Below are positions 11,385-23,080 of a DNA stretch of 64,000 bases, in pieces. Origin of the DNA: Chimonanthus salicifolius (lineage: Eukaryota; Streptophyta; Magnoliopsida; Laurales; Calycanthaceae); NCBI GenBank assembly GCA_013350335.1, contig CM023538.1:45936201-46000200 (forward strand), in the 5' to 3' direction. Numbering within the stretch: position 1 is the first letter of the stretch; the number at the start of each line of letters is the position of its first letter. A program made the translations under genes and the position numbers. Under the pieces are notes generated by a model. That model saw only the letters and a program-made list of their open reading frames with translations, did no database searches and was not told where the DNA came from.

Positions 11385-11831
11385 CAAGAGCTTAAATGTT
11401 AAATAGGATCTTTTTAGACTTTACTTTCATCTTATGCAGTGCAGACTGCAATTTCATTTTAGATTCAGAGTTTTAGGCTGAATCACGGATTTCAATGACA
11501 TAAACAAAAAATATAGGCATTCTTGGGCTTTAACACGAATGAGGAATCTGGAGCTTGAGTGTGCAAATTAACACATCTGTAAACTTTAATCCAGCTTGAA
11601 CTCGGGCTAAACTTAAAGAAATCTCCAATGAACTTAATTTAAATGGCAAAATCTAACTTTAATTACATGAAGGGGAAAAAAATGAAAATTTAATTCAAGA
11701 TGCAATTAAAAATTCCACAAATCTAATTAAAATTTAATTTAATACCATAAATTAAATTCAAGAAAGGGAGATCAAACTCACCACACTGGGAGGATGAAGA
11801 AAGCTTAAGCTTTTCTAAAGTTCATAATAAT
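11385..11831. other. AT-rich spacer without recognised feature
   Basis: Rich in AATTTAATT words, no open frame or terminal repeats. Nothing can be supported here. Confidence 0.4.
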
Positions 11832-12139
11832 TGTTAGTGCCCCAGGTTGACCGAGTCCTTGTTTGTCAATTACATGACTCGGGTAGAAGCACTTGCCAAG
11901 AAGCTTGAAGACTCAAGATGATCGAGGTAGAAGATCATGCTCCACCAAGCTCAAGCCCAAGCTCGTCTTCATGGTAATCACAAGAACATGTATATGGCCA
12001 TAGATAACCCTAGGTGGAACCCACACCTGAGAGAGAACTACTAGGCTTAGTTGCATATGTTGGTAATAAACATAAAATGCCTAGAGGGGAAGCTGAACAG
12101 TGAATTAGATGTGAACTTGGAAACATGAATTATGTTCAC

Positions 12140-12680
12140 TGCCAGCACGACGAGTCTATCTTACCGACCCCTAGGTGTAGTCAGGATCGACTCATCGTGG
12201 TCAAAGACTGGTTGACTAGATTGACATTGGTTCTGGAACTTTGAACTTTCATTCTGGAAATGCCTCTGACTGAGAGTCTCGGATGCACCGACCCCTCGTT
12301 GATGAACTTGAACGAACCCTCGTGGTCATCGACTCGTCGGTATAAAACTTATAAGTTCTGGACTGGGAACTTATAAGGGCTCTCGATAAAATAGACATAT
12401 CGACAATCTAAGACTGATCGAGAGATACAGGACCGACCCCTCGGCAAAGGGCAACAAATCGTTTTGGGTAATAGGTTTCCTAAAGGAAACTACTGTCAAG
12501 CATTTTTTACACTAGAAAGAGCCTCTCGTATGGACTGACCCATCGGTGCCATAAGTGTCGACCCATCGGCAACAACGACATATCGGTCGGGAAGTAATAA
12601 CGCCATTGAGGGTGCATTTAATAAGCAACGGTCGGGTGGTTAAACGGTAATAAATATGAACACTGACCCATCAGTGCCAC
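12140..12680 (+). repeat. Inverted-repeat array with CGACCCNTCGG core
   Basis: Ten or more degenerate copies of CGACCCATCGG/CCGACCCCTCG/CGACTCGTCGG lie here, several paired as inverted repeats. The array lies before the TATA-like box, that is in U3, unlike the arrays of the Gypsy LTRs in this window. Confidence 0.65.
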
Positions 12681-12817
12681 CGACCCTCGGTCTTGCACAG
12701 TCAATATGACCGTTAAAACTCCTCTATAATTATGAGTGTTGGGTGATCGTTTTACTATCTTCCTTGAGCTTAAAAGAGTTATACACTCTAAGGAACGATC
12801 AACAGTCTTGAGAGAAA

Positions 12818-12918
12818 AAACATAAACAACCAATCTTCGGATTGTGTTTGCAAGTGAGAAAGAGAGGAGGAGAGAAAGATCATAAACAACCAATCTTCGG
12901 ATTGAGTATGCAAGTGAT
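12818..12918 (+). repeat. Short direct repeat, 61-bp period
   Basis: ATAAACAACCAATCTTCGGA plus about 18 further bases is present twice, 61 bp apart, separated by a GA-rich stretch. It is a local tandem duplication in the LTR leader. Confidence 0.75.
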
Positions 12919-13469
12919 AGAATTATAAACTAGGAAATCTTTGGTTAAGTCAAGTTTCCTTGTCACCCGCAGATTGTGATTGCCACACGACGATTGGAAG
13001 AAGAAGCGTCGACACAACTCTGGTGGGATCTTCAAGAAGCACACATCAATGAGAAAGAGCTTTAAGGCAAGTGCTTCTTGGTTTTTAATCTTCTTTTTAA
13101 AAACCTGTAACCGGGAAATGGATTAAAGGGAGGTACCCTTAAACCACTATAAGAATTCTAGAGTGTCGTCTCTGGCACAGTGGTGGATGGAAGTTTCAGC
13201 CAATTGAGTGAGGTGGAATTCCTACTCTAATTGTGAGGGTATAAGTCCCCACATAGTGAATTTGGGGATAGCTCAAGGTTGAGTTAATCCTAACAGTGGA
13301 TGTAAGTTGGCAAACCGAACCACTATATATCTTGTGTCCTTATGTTTGTGGTGTTAGAGCCAAACTCTTGTGTTGATTGTTTAATCACATTTGTTAACAC
13401 TCACACACTTGACTGTTGTTTCCGCTGCACTTAATTAATCAATCAAGTTAATTTCAAAAAGGACCAACA

Positions 13470-13692
13470 ATATTGGATTGACCTATTCACCCCCCTCTAA
13501 GGTCAATCAGATTGTTCTAGCACCCGTGTAAAGGGTACTTTTAATAATCAATGACGGTCTTTCTATCATCGGCCCAGCATTAATCTTATAAGCCATTATT
13601 ATTAACAAACTAAGGAAATAAGATAACAACTGAAATTTCTAGTCAACTTGAAAAATTAGATCCTCCAATCGTTGCCACCTGTAGCGTTCCTA
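13470..13692. other. Spacer between Copia LTR and chromovirus LTR
   Basis: Holds the pyrimidine-rich TATTCACCCCCCTCTA tract at its start; nothing else is recognised. Confidence 0.4.
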
Positions 13693-14137
13693 TGTTGTTT
13701 GGGCGAGAGCCCATTTGTTGTAATGAGTTCCTAAAAATGCACGCTTCTTTGCAGTGGACCCGTGAGAATTAGAATTGAATGATCAGACTCAAATGGTTCA
13801 GTTGCAGGACCGAGTGGAAAGGAATAAAATGTAAAAGAAAAGGTGTCGTGTGAGACTTGTTCGAGGCAGTCTCCTCTCTTTACACGATTCTAGTTGGCAA
13901 TTATTTTCTACCTTCTTTACTAATTGTATTCCAAATATAAAAGGACTCCTCCGCCTAAAATTAGGGAGAGGTTACAACTGTTAAGGAAATATATAACATA
14001 ATTGAAATTCAAAATTCAAATTAAACTAATCCTAATCCTAATGAAACCGTGTGAGGCTTTCATGCCTATCACACGTCTTCTGCTAACTTTGGAAACTGAT
14101 TTGCCGCAACTCACTAAGTAGCACATGCGGCACAACA
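13693..14137 (-). mobile_element. 3' LTR of the Reina-like element
   Basis: On the minus strand the LTR starts TGTTGTGCCGCATGTG directly after the polypurine tract. Its far end is inferred from the TG at 13693 and is not confirmed, because no second LTR exists for comparison. Confidence 0.5.
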
Positions 14138-14150
14138 TTCCCCCTACTGG
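14138..14150 (-). other. Polypurine tract of the Reina-like element
   Basis: Minus strand CCAGTAGGGGGAA immediately before the LTR, the usual plus-strand primer site of LTR retroelements. Confidence 0.7.
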
Positions 14151-14293
14151 AATTTGTCGTCGTCCTTGAAGACGAAATTTGGGTATTTAGCACGGAAGTT
14201 GTGGTAAAACTCTTAGGTTGCATCCTCAAGTGCTAACCGTTGTCACGGACCAAGGACCTTTGTAGCTGCCTTATTGCCATTCTTCACCAATTT

Positions 14294-15234
14294 TCAATCC
14301 AAAATTGTTAGTGGCTCTAATAGAATCTCTCCTTGCTCTGTCATGGGCGGCAATGTGATCTTCCTAATAGAGTGATCACCCAACCGTTCCCTTAAGTTTG
14401 AAACATGAAAAATGGGACGAATGCGAGAATCAATCAGAAGAACGGGGAGGTAAGCAACCTGACCAATACATTCCAAAATCTAAAAAGGTTCATAATACTT
14501 TGGAGCGAGCTTTGTGTTGCGTCGCAAATTCACTCTGTTCAGAAGATATGGTTGCAGCTTGAGGAAGACCCACTAACCGACGTCAAACTGGCGCTCAGTC
14601 CGCCGTTTGTCCGCATAAGATTTCATGCGGTTTTGAGCCCGTTCCAAATTATCTTTTAGAGTTTGCAAACTTTCATCACGGCTTTGCAACTCCGAGTCTA
14701 CATCTTCCACTTGAGTAGTGCCTCTGACATATGGAGCAAGTCGAGGTGGTGGCTGTCCATATAATGCCTCGAAGGGAATCATCTTGTGGATGCATGAACA
14801 CATTTGTTATACCAAAATTTTGCCAAAGAAAGCCAACGGTTCCATTCCTTTGTTTTAAGGCCACTAAAGCTCCAAAGGTAGTGGTCGACACATTTATTGA
14901 CGAATTTAGTTTGACCATCCATCTGGGGATGATAAGTTGAACTCATATGAAGCTGAGTGCCATGCATAAAAAAAAACTCCTTCCAGAATTTGCTCAAAAA
15001 GACAGGATCACGATCGCTGATAATCATTTCTAGCATGCCATGTAATTTAAAAACATTGTCCATGAATGTTCGAGCTACCACGGCTGCAGTGTATGGGTGA
15101 CCTAAAGCCAAAAAATGGCCATATTTACTCAATCTGTCGACCACCACCATTATCGTGCTTTTTTCGTAGAAAGAATGTGGCTCTTCAATAAAATCCATAG
15201 ATGTTGACGACCACGTATGGGGCGGAACCTCCAA
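14294..15234 (-). pseudogene. Integrase and chromodomain region, Reina-like, broken
   Basis: Codons from 15234 down to 14779 encode the integrase core: MDFIEE with the first catalytic Asp, VVVDRLSKYGHF, then IISDRDPVF with the second Asp, then YHPQMDGQT. The third acid, a Glu directly after GQT in the family, is Lys here (GQTKFVNK). Next, 14573-14803 gives the C-terminal FEALYG and the coiled segment MKSYADKRR. Then 14294-14476 gives RPIFHVSNLRERLGD and GEILLEP, the segment leading into the chromodomain. The three parts are in different frames. Integrase would join element cDNA to host DNA; this copy cannot. Confidence 0.8.
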
Positions 15235-15522
15235 TGGTTGAAGCTACCCAGCAGGATTGAGATTTTCCATTTTATTTCTTTGGCACAAATCACACATGCG
15301 GACATGGTTGTGCACACTGCTTTTCAACCCTTTCCAGTAAAAATTCCTCTTAAGTCGTTGGTATGTCTTATGAAACTCAGAATGCCCCCCCAATTAGGCT
15401 ATCATGACAATGATACAATGCCTTAAGAATGAGAGGAGATTCATGAGACAGACAAAATCGGCCCTTATAAAAGAGTATGCCCCCATGAGATGTAAACCAT
15501 GTGGAGTCGACCATCCCACTAC

Positions 15523-16075
15523 TCAACCCGCTAAGCAACTGTTGGATATGGGTATCTCGGGTGTGCTCTGCATGTAACTAGTCAGCCCATGATGAACAAG
15601 GGCTGAGACGGCATTCAGTTCTCCTTCCTGGTACGATAGAGCGTCAACCATTGTGCTTGACTGGCCACTCATGTACTCAATAGTGAAGTCATGGCCAAAC
15701 AACTTCGAAACCCACTTTTGCTGCATAATAGTACCTATCTTTTGGTCTAGTAGGAACTTGAGACTATGATGGTCAATCTTGACTACAAATCGTTGTCCCA
15801 ACAAATAAGGCTACCACTTCTTGACCACCATGACCAAGGCCAAGAGCTCATTTTCCAGAGAGGGCACGACTGTAGTAAGCTATGGGTCCGCCCGCTTGAG
15901 TAAAAAATGTACCCACTCCCATACCCGAAGCATCACACTCAACGTAAAAGGTTTGGGTGAAATCAGATAGCGACAAAATTGGTGGTGTGCTCATCGCCTT
16001 CTTCAATCGTGTGAATGCTTCCTAAGCCGCTGGTGTCCATGTGAATGAGTTCTTTTTCGGCAACTCTGTCAATTA
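15523..16075 (-). pseudogene. RNase H region of the Reina-like polyprotein, broken
   Basis: On the minus strand, 16075-15810 encodes the end of the reverse-transcriptase connection and VECDASGMGVG, the first acidic motif of the Gypsy RNase H, followed by PIAYYSRALSGK and then a stop. From 15804 to 15523 the frame resumes with KIDHHSLKFLLDQ (Asp-His motif), QQKWVSKLFGHDFTIEYMSG and a decayed DALSY end. The two parts are out of frame with each other. The order RNase H then integrase matches chromovirus pol. Confidence 0.8.
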
Positions 16076-16080
16076 CTGTA

Positions 16081-17101
16081 TAAATAAAGTCCAGAGTCTC
16101 TCCTTAATTCGAAAGGGGAGACACACCTCCAACTATTTTTACAAAATGACTAGAGGATTCAAACCCTTCATTTCTCAATTAAGAAGGGAATATTCTACAT
16201 TCTTCCCAATTTAGGTCCAAAACCCATTCTGAAGTAAGGTTGATTGCCAATCCCCAAATTGAAAACCATTATCATCTCAAGGCCTACCTTAATCTCTATA
16301 CCTCCTTCGTCATGATTCATTTCATGAGGACCAAACCCCATGCAGGCATGGAAAAACCAATATTTGTCCCTATTTCATGAAATAAATTAGCCAAACACTC
16401 CTCTAGATCCAAGCCCAAGCTCATTCACATGAGCCAACTCCCATGAAACTATTCTTTCCCTTCCCAAATTAAAATCCCAACCTAATCTCATTCTCAAACT
16501 TACATTTTGTCCCAAGTAGGTTGTCGCCATAAGATTTGCCCCATCACATTGTCCTACACAACTAAAAACAGTAATACCAACTAGAAACAGGGATTTTCCT
16601 TTTGTGGAAGATGGACTTGTGAGGTGCAGGAAGAGACCCACGCCAAGACCTTGAGGGAAGAAAGTTGGGAAGTTTGGATTCTCCTTCGAACACATGCAAG
16701 AGGGGAAAAATAGAGGAGAGGAGGAGGAAATGGGGTTTCTAGTGAATAAGAGGGTTGAAAATGAGTTTAGGGTCGAGTTTCAGGTGAAAAGATTTAAAAA
16801 TACTCAAAAGTTCGCAAGGTATCGGAGTTCCATGTCTAAATATTAGAACTCCAATAAAAACGGCAACATCTTGAGCTATGAAACTCGGAATTCGATGTTA
16901 TTATACTTTTCGAAAAGCTCTTTAACTGATCTATCCAACAAAACAAATTTCATTCAAGTCAAATCAAAGGAGTTGTTGTCAAGTCAGGCTTATTGTCAAG
17001 TCACCTAATTTTGAAGTCAACCTAGCCCAAACGGTGCTATGAATCACTTCCGTGCATTATCTACAAAAATCCTCATTAATTTCGAGGGTCAGGTCGTTAC
17101 A
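16081..17101 (-). mobile_element. Fragment of a minus-strand Gypsy LTR
   Basis: On the minus strand the sequence starts TGTAACGACCTGACCC (from 17101), the terminal form of chromovirus LTRs. It then runs through a pyrimidine-rich leader (around 16680-16760 on the reverse strand) and stops abruptly at about 16080 where the Reina-like pol begins. The inner LTR end is missing. Which insertion cut which is not clear. Confidence 0.55.
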
Positions 17102-17839
17102 TCTAGGATCAGATTACCACTTGATGCAATGCAAATTGTAATTTTGAATTTAGGAGTTATTTCTGCATAGGACACTAGAAGTTAGGTGTTTGATTTTCAT
17201 TGGTGCTTGTAATGCTATCCAAATCCAAATGAGAGTTTGGATTGCAACAACAGCTAGGACTAGAGTTTCTAAATTAGTGTTGGCCAAGCATTGTATTCTA
17301 CAAATTCAGAATTTTATTAAAGTTATGAAGATTAAAGCTTTGTTTGGACGTCCCTATTGTGGTGAGTCTAATTTTCTTTTTGAATTTAATTGTGTTATTG
17401 TGTAGAATTAATTCTAATTAGAGTAATTGGTATTATTTTAATTGCATTTACAATTTAAATTTCAATTAGTGCATTTTCCATTGTCTAATTAAAATTGTAT
17501 TCCATAACTTAATTAAATTTCATTAGAAGGTTCTCCGAGTTTAGACTGTATTTAAACCCTAGAAGGAGTTGTTTGAATTTAGACCGCACTGAAGCTCAAG
17601 AACACCAAAATCCGCGATTGAGACTTAAACTCCAAATCTAAATTCAAAATTGCAATTTGGACCGCATCATCATCCTTTCCCCTTATTTATACCCATGAAT
17701 TGGATCCTCCCATTAATTTTGATACCATAATAAAATTATCTTACTATGAAATAGAAGTTTATCCTTTAATCCAAAATTATTTAAAATATGTCAGCCTATT
17801 GGCACTTCATAAATGTGACTTGACTTGTTCAATTGACTT
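17102..17839. other. AT-rich sequence, nothing recognised
   Basis: No long open frame or terminal repeat. Two inverted words (TTTAGACTG near 17540 and GACCGCA near 17580 and 17662) were noticed but do not define an element. Confidence 0.35.
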
Positions 17840-18562
17840 TTTTAATCAATATGATTTTGATAGACATCCTTAAAGGTTTAAGTTTAGCTTCTCAACTGAT
17901 ATTGCCTGTATTGACATCTAAACCAAAAGTATTGGATTTAAATTTTGCTCCTACAGACCAAAAACAATTGATAGGTTTAAATGTGTAAAAACATGTGAAA
18001 AAGATCCAAGAAATTCAGAAAATGGAAAACATAAAGGAGATAATATTTGACATGTATTTCACTATATTTGAATGGTATAATCCGATAAACTCAAAAATTT
18101 CACTAGCAATTGCTTATTCAAATCAAATCAGAGGAGAAACAACTTTATTTCAAACAAATTTTAAGAATAAATTAATGGTTCCTAAACCAAACAAGTGAAT
18201 GGCATATAGAAATGCTCACCTACCTCAAACTATAATAAATGAAGAGTCCAACGAATAATAACATATTCAGATGGAAGGTAGATATAATTGTGGGACCATC
18301 AAAATATACTAGAGCGACCTCTCAAAGAAATATAGAATGTTCTTCAATTCCATCAACCTCTCAAAAAAGTGTAGCTTTAATCATAGGTCCTAGGTTTGAC
18401 TCTCATTGTCACCCAATGCTCATGACTTGCAATGAGTTGCGTGCATATGAAGTTGATGGTATATTGACCTTTTTTTACATTAAAAAAATGAGCATGATTC
18501 ATCAACATGCGTCATCCTTGACGTCGTCAACATTAACAACTACCTCGTTATCCATTATTTAA
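17840..18562 (+). pseudogene. Decayed coding region of unknown origin
   Basis: From about 17840 one frame stays open, except for a single stop at 17986-17988, to 18198, with normal amino-acid composition (KVLDLNFAPTDQKQLIGLN, then NIKEIIFDMYFTIFEW and FKNKLMVPKPNK). A second segment, 18239-18562, follows in another frame. I do not recognise the family. Long basic-hydrophobic segments of this type occur in capsid or movement regions of reverse-transcribing elements, including plant pararetroviruses, but that is a guess. No normal ATG start, intron signal or neighbouring domain helps. Confidence 0.35.
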
Positions 18563-18852
18563 AGGTAATTTGACATTAAAATAAAAGCGTTATTCCTTTT
18601 ATTAAATTAGTAATATCTAAAGTCTAAACTACTGCCTTTGATTTCATAAATGAATAAATGATCATCACTTGGATTGTTAGAACAAGATTCTTTTCATGAT
18701 TTTCTTGTGATCTTGGTTACGCTTGCTTACTCTTTCCTCACAAACTTTGTCGCGCTCCACCCCACTTAGCCTCGAGAGATGATATTTTTTTTCCAACACC
18801 AATCCACAATCAATGAATGCTAACCCTTTAGTCGAAAAAGTTTCACATACAC

Positions 18853-19912
18853 CGTAACGCCGCACCCTTTTTCACTTGCCAAAAATCAGAGTATATTTTT
18901 TTTTTATAAGTGAAAGAAAGCGGGTCGTCACGACGTGAGTCAAGTCCGAGTTTCCAAAACCCGACCCTTAACTGGCCACCTTTACGTGTGCGTGGCCTAA
19001 GTCTACTAAAATATTTTCACACACTTTTCTGTAATACCTGCGGAATAATTCATATGAATGAGATGCTATTCATATCATTGTCATCATTAAGCAGGAAAAT
19101 CAATCACCATAAAATTCCAATTAAAACTTAAAGATTATCCAACCATAGTAAATAGTTTTTAAGTTATTACAATCCAAAATATCAATCCTCCCAATACATC
19201 ATTGTAATCAAAACTATGTAATATAAACTTCAATCTTTCCAAACTCCTATGATTGGCTCCCTTCATGTCCCATGTCCTTTTCCTTGTCATTCAATGTTCC
19301 ATCATCTATAGGGTAGAAGTAGGGCATTAGTTAACATGCCCAGCAGGTATTCCAAGTAGGGTTATGGTACACATAGGAGTAATATAAATCAAGGGTATAT
19401 ACATCATGTCATATTTGCAAAACATCTTGTAAGTACTAAAAACGGTGCATGATGTTCATATCATAATCATGCTTACATATGTGTCATGTCATGAATATCA
19501 ATGTCAATGAACTCTCACCCAATATCCATATCAAATCACATCATAAATCATATCATATATCAATCAATGGTTTCCTTGGCCAATTATGTCCACAGTGTTT
19601 GAGGAGACAACCACCAGGGCACTGTATACCCATCCACAAATTAATCGGGATAATCGATGGAGTGTGAACTCCTCCCATTGTACAGGGTTTCAGGACTGCC
19701 TTCCCAGGAGCTCTTTGGCCCAATAAGCCATACTTTTCTATCAACTGGATGAGGCCAGATCTCAACAGTTCACATAGCTTCATACAAGCTAGTCTCAAGC
19801 CCAAGTTATGTCCCGACAGCTCAGAACTTGGCTTGCTGGTCATATGTGTTCCATCCCATGCCATCCATGAGGTAATGTATGCAAGAATGCCATATCTTTT
19901 AAACTCATATAT
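18853..19912 (-). mobile_element. Truncated 3' LTR of the 18853-26277 element
   Basis: Collinear with 23081-24130 at high similarity, starting CGTAACGCCG (the expected TG has become CG). Similarity stops around 19909-19915, within CATATATTGA, where the RNase H reading frame begins. The 3' LTR thus lacks the promoter, leader and inverted-repeat array still present in its partner. Confidence 0.88.
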
Positions 19913-21121
19913 TGAGAGCGGAGGCCACTTTAGCTAGTTCCAGATCATGAGTGGCATAGTTGCGTTCATGGATTTTCAATTGCCTTGAACTATATGCCAC
20001 CACATGATGCCTTTGAGTGAGAGAGCACCCAAGTCCTTCTCCTGAAGCATCACAGTATACTTCATATCCCTTGCCTCTCTCCGGCAAAATCAGAATGGGA
20101 GCGGTGGTAAGTTTTTGTTTCAGATCCTCAAACCTTCGATTGCGCACATCAGACCATTCAAATTTGACTCCTTTCTGAGTTAGTCGGGTGCGTGGAGCCG
20201 CAATCTTGGAGAAGTCCATAATAAATTTGCGATAGTAACCAGCGAATCCCAAAAGCTGCAGATTTCGGTTACATTCTTAGGAGCTTTCGAGTCTCTAACT
20301 GCTGCCACTTTAGCTGGGTCCACGGCTATTCCTTCTACTGATATGGCGTGCCCCAAGAAGTTGACCTCAGGTAAACAGAAGTCGCATTTGCTTGCTTTGG
20401 CATATAACTGATTCTTCTTTAGTGTGTCCAGAACTATCCTTAGATGCTCCGTGGAATAAATTAGAATATCGTCAATGAAAACAATTATGAACTTATCCAG
20501 ATAAGGGCAGAATATTATGTTCATTAGATCCATGAACACAGCTGGTGCATTGGTGAGTCTAAAAGACACGACCACATATTCATACAGTCCATACCGAGTT
20601 CTGAAAGCCGTCTTTTCTATGTCTTCATCCCTAACACGGATTTGATGGAAGCCTGACATAAGATCAATTTTGGAGAAATGGCTAGAGCCTCTGAGTTGAT
20701 CGAACAGATCATCAATTCTATGCAGAGGGTACTTATTCCTGACAGTCAACTGATTCAATTTCCTATAATCCAGACACATCCGAAGAATACCATCTTTCTT
20801 CTTTATGAATAATACAGGTGCTCCCCAGGATGAGATGTTGTGCCGGATTCATCCTAGTCTGAGCAACTCATCAATTTGTTTCTTCAGCTCAGACATTTCT
20901 GCAGGGCCCATCCGGTAATGAGGCAATGATACTAGAGTAGTGCCAGGATAGAGTTTAATCTCGAAGTCAATCTTCCCTTTTGGAGGCAAAGTAGGGAGTT
21001 TTGTCGGAAATACCCCTGCGTAGTCTTTCACTGCAGCAGGTAGTTCAGCCACCGGCGCCTTGTTTAGTCTCATGTTGTTCAGTACGAGATGGTTCATTTC
21101 TTCATGTAATCTCCTGGTCAT
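19905..21121 (-). pseudogene. Gypsy reverse transcriptase and partial RNase H
   Basis: The N-terminal part (21121-20849) has the lead-in LPTLPPKGKIDFEIKLYPG and PHYRMGPAEMSELKKQ. The main part (20779-20180) has LDYRKLNQ, the [16 protein letters not shown] segment, and the catalytic FIDDIL motif at about residue 101; the usual MPFGLTNAP is altered to VSFRLTNAP. The last part (20252-19905) has [21 protein letters not shown] (RNase H acid), VAYSSRQLK and [12 protein letters not shown]. At this point the normal sequence would continue for another 80 or so residues of RNase H, but the frame enters the LTR. Frameshifts separate the parts. The enzyme would copy element RNA; this copy is dead. Confidence 0.92.
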
Positions 21122-21211
21122 AGGAATGCTTTGTCTGTTGGCATGTACTATAAACTGTTTTCACTAGGGTGACCAGAATATCATTCTGCGAAGGTGACAG
21201 TCAATGCCGGC

Positions 21212-21535
21212 CTAGAAGGTAGCCAACCAGTCCATGCCAAATTTGATGTCGTATTCTGTCATCTCGAGTACCAGATAGTTAAATTTAAATCTGAACTCAG
21301 AAAGTTCAGTATCTACGGAGGTACAGATTAGACCCAGTGATGTGTCTCCAATAGGGGATACAATAGTGAGTGCAGTGGACAGTTGTTGTATTAGGGTACC
21401 AGTAGTAGATATGAAGGTAGTAGATATAAAGGGGTGGGATACTACTGAATCAAATAATGCAAAAGCATAAGAACTACCAACTACTGCCATACCTTGAATT
21501 ACTGAGTGATCCACCGTCTCTAGAGAAGGAACCAA
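21212..21535 (-). pseudogene. Aspartic protease domain of the Gypsy polyprotein
   Basis: The 107-codon open stretch shows FALFDSVVSHPFIS, where functional copies have an Asp-Ser/Thr-Gly triad; the Gly is Val here. It ends with VLEMTEYDIKFGMDWLA, the family's typical C-terminal flap-to-linker segment. It lies between the gag zinc knuckle and the reverse transcriptase, as in plant chromoviruses. The lost active-site Gly suggests no activity. Confidence 0.88.
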
Positions 21536-21559
21536 AGTATATTGCCGTCCAGATCCTGT

Positions 21560-22608
21560 CAGAATGGGTGCCCGTCCTGTCGGGTTATGTGCCCTGGATG
21601 CTTACGACTGAGCTGGCCAGGCTGGAGGATGGAAGGAACCCCTGGAGTAAGAAGCTCTATTGTTCTGCTGACACTCCCTCTTGATATGGCCTTGTTGGCC
21701 ACACTAATAACAGGTGATAACCCTTCTAGGAGCCTGAGAGATTGGTCCTGATGTGGAGGATTGACTGGGACGATAACCACCAGTGGAAATAGTAGATGTT
21801 GAGGGTCTGCCAAAGTTGGGTCTGAATTTCTTGCGACGGCAGAAAGTTCTTCCCTCGCTCTGACCTCGTCTGTTTTCCACAAATCTGACTGTCTCCATTA
21901 GCTCTTATTCGGCTATACTTGCTCGACTGACCACTTCTACTAAACTAGCTGATTTGAAAATAGTGATTTTGGCTCTAATGTTAGGTCGCAGGCCTCGCTC
22001 AAACTTTAGAGTCTTCTTATATTCCGTGTCCACCATGTATAGGGCATAACATGATAGACGGAGGAATTCTTGATAATATTCAGCGACGGTCATAGTGCCC
22101 TGGACCAAGGCTATGAATGCCTGTGTTTGACGCTCTTTCTCCTTTTCTAGAAAGTAAGGTCTAGAAACATCCCAATGAATTGGTCCCAAGTCATCTCTGT
22201 CCTATCCGCCGCTGGAATCTGTGCTTGTTGATGTTCTCTGACTTTCCAGCATTTGCTGGCATCATCTACTAGTTGTGAGGCAGCCAGCAGTATTCGGTCC
22301 TCATCACTGGTGATCTTAAGTAGCTTCTAGATCTTTGTGATGTTTTCAATCCAATTTTCTCCTCATGCGGATCCCTCATTCCCTTTGAAATAAGGGAGAC
22401 GCTGCTGTTGGAAATGTTTGACCATTGTTCGATCCTGAGATTCATTGGAAGTAGTACCTCCATTGCCGTTCTGGTCTTGCTGTAGAACAGAGGTAACTAC
22501 TGCCTGCACGAGGCTCTGCAACTCGGGAGGTACCTCTAGAAGGTTTACACTATCCTGTCCCTCTTCCTAATGGGAGTTCTGTTGGGTATTTCTTCTTCTT
22601 GGAGGCAT
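21560..22608 (-). pseudogene. Gag region with zinc knuckle
   Basis: A start codon at 22608 opens MPPRRRNTQQ, a typical basic Gag start. The capsid core follows at 22189-21905 (FLEKEKERQTQAFIALVQG, then MTVAEYYQEFLRLSCYA and KFERGLRPNIRAKI), matching plant Ty3 Gag. A CCHC zinc knuckle lies at about 21675-21720 (CGQQGHIKREC), with a stop codon between its first two cysteines. Several other stops and shifts are present. Gag would form the particle and bind element RNA. Confidence 0.85.
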
Positions 22609-23066
22609 TTTCCTAAGTCATCGAAACATTGACTGAATTAGTTTTCTAACAAAAACTTATGTTTAATACTTTGTAGTTCACTTGCTCAAATAATCACAGG
22701 GAGAGGGAAGTTTGTTTAGTTCTCCTATTTATCACTTTGTGTTCCTTACTTAGGGAAATTGCCTAAGTATCATATAGTGTTCCTTATTTTGGGGAAATCA
22801 TGATGTTTCTTGTTCGAGGGAGGGACGACTTAGTTCGATATGTTTGATAAATCTACAATTTATAGTGATTGTCCTTCCCTTGCTGTTGTTTTTCTCATGA
22901 AATGTTGTTCTTTGATTGAATGCTTATAGTTTGATCATCATCAAAGTAAATTAATCCGGCCCCCGTACAACAGACTCTGAAGAATCGGCCAGTTAGGATT
23001 CTTATCTGTCAGTGAGACATGGTACCATATTAATCTTACTTTGAGAGACTCAACACTTTCGGTTTC

Positions 23067-23078
23067 GCTCTGCTACCA
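23067..23078 (-). other. Primer-binding site, initiator tRNA-Met type
   Basis: Minus strand TGGTAGCAGAGC, one base from the plant initiator tRNA-Met complement TGGTATCAGAGC, two bases inside the 5' LTR end. This fixes the LTR boundary at 23081. Confidence 0.88.
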
Positions 23079-23080
23079 AC

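Larger units (their letters stand above)
11832..13469 (+). mobile_element. Ty1/Copia-type LTR (Sirevirus-like), probably solo
   Basis: The stretch begins TGTTAGTGCCCCAGG and can end at ACCAACA (13469), followed by a TATTCACCCCCCTCTA tract typical of the LTR/leader boundary of Copia elements related to SIRE/Maximus. A TATA-like CTCTATAATTATGAG lies at about 12721. Candidate flanks ATAAT and ATATT differ at one of five bases, so the right boundary (13469 versus up to 13522) is not settled. No Copia coding region follows. The lineage call is by resemblance and is moderate. Confidence 0.5.
13693..16080 (-). mobile_element. 3' half of a Reina-like chromovirus (Ty3/Gypsy)
   Basis: Reading on the minus strand from 16080 the order is end of reverse transcriptase, RNase H, integrase, integrase C-terminus with chromodomain-region residues, polypurine tract and 3' LTR. 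Gag, protease, most of the reverse transcriptase and the 5' LTR are missing, so it is 5'-truncated at about 16080, where an unrelated LTR fragment begins. Frameshifts and stops break all domains. Confidence 0.75.

Noticed and set aside
11832..13522. A firm target duplication for the Copia LTR
   Set aside because: ATAAT versus ATATT differ, and an alternative right end at about 13522 is possible.
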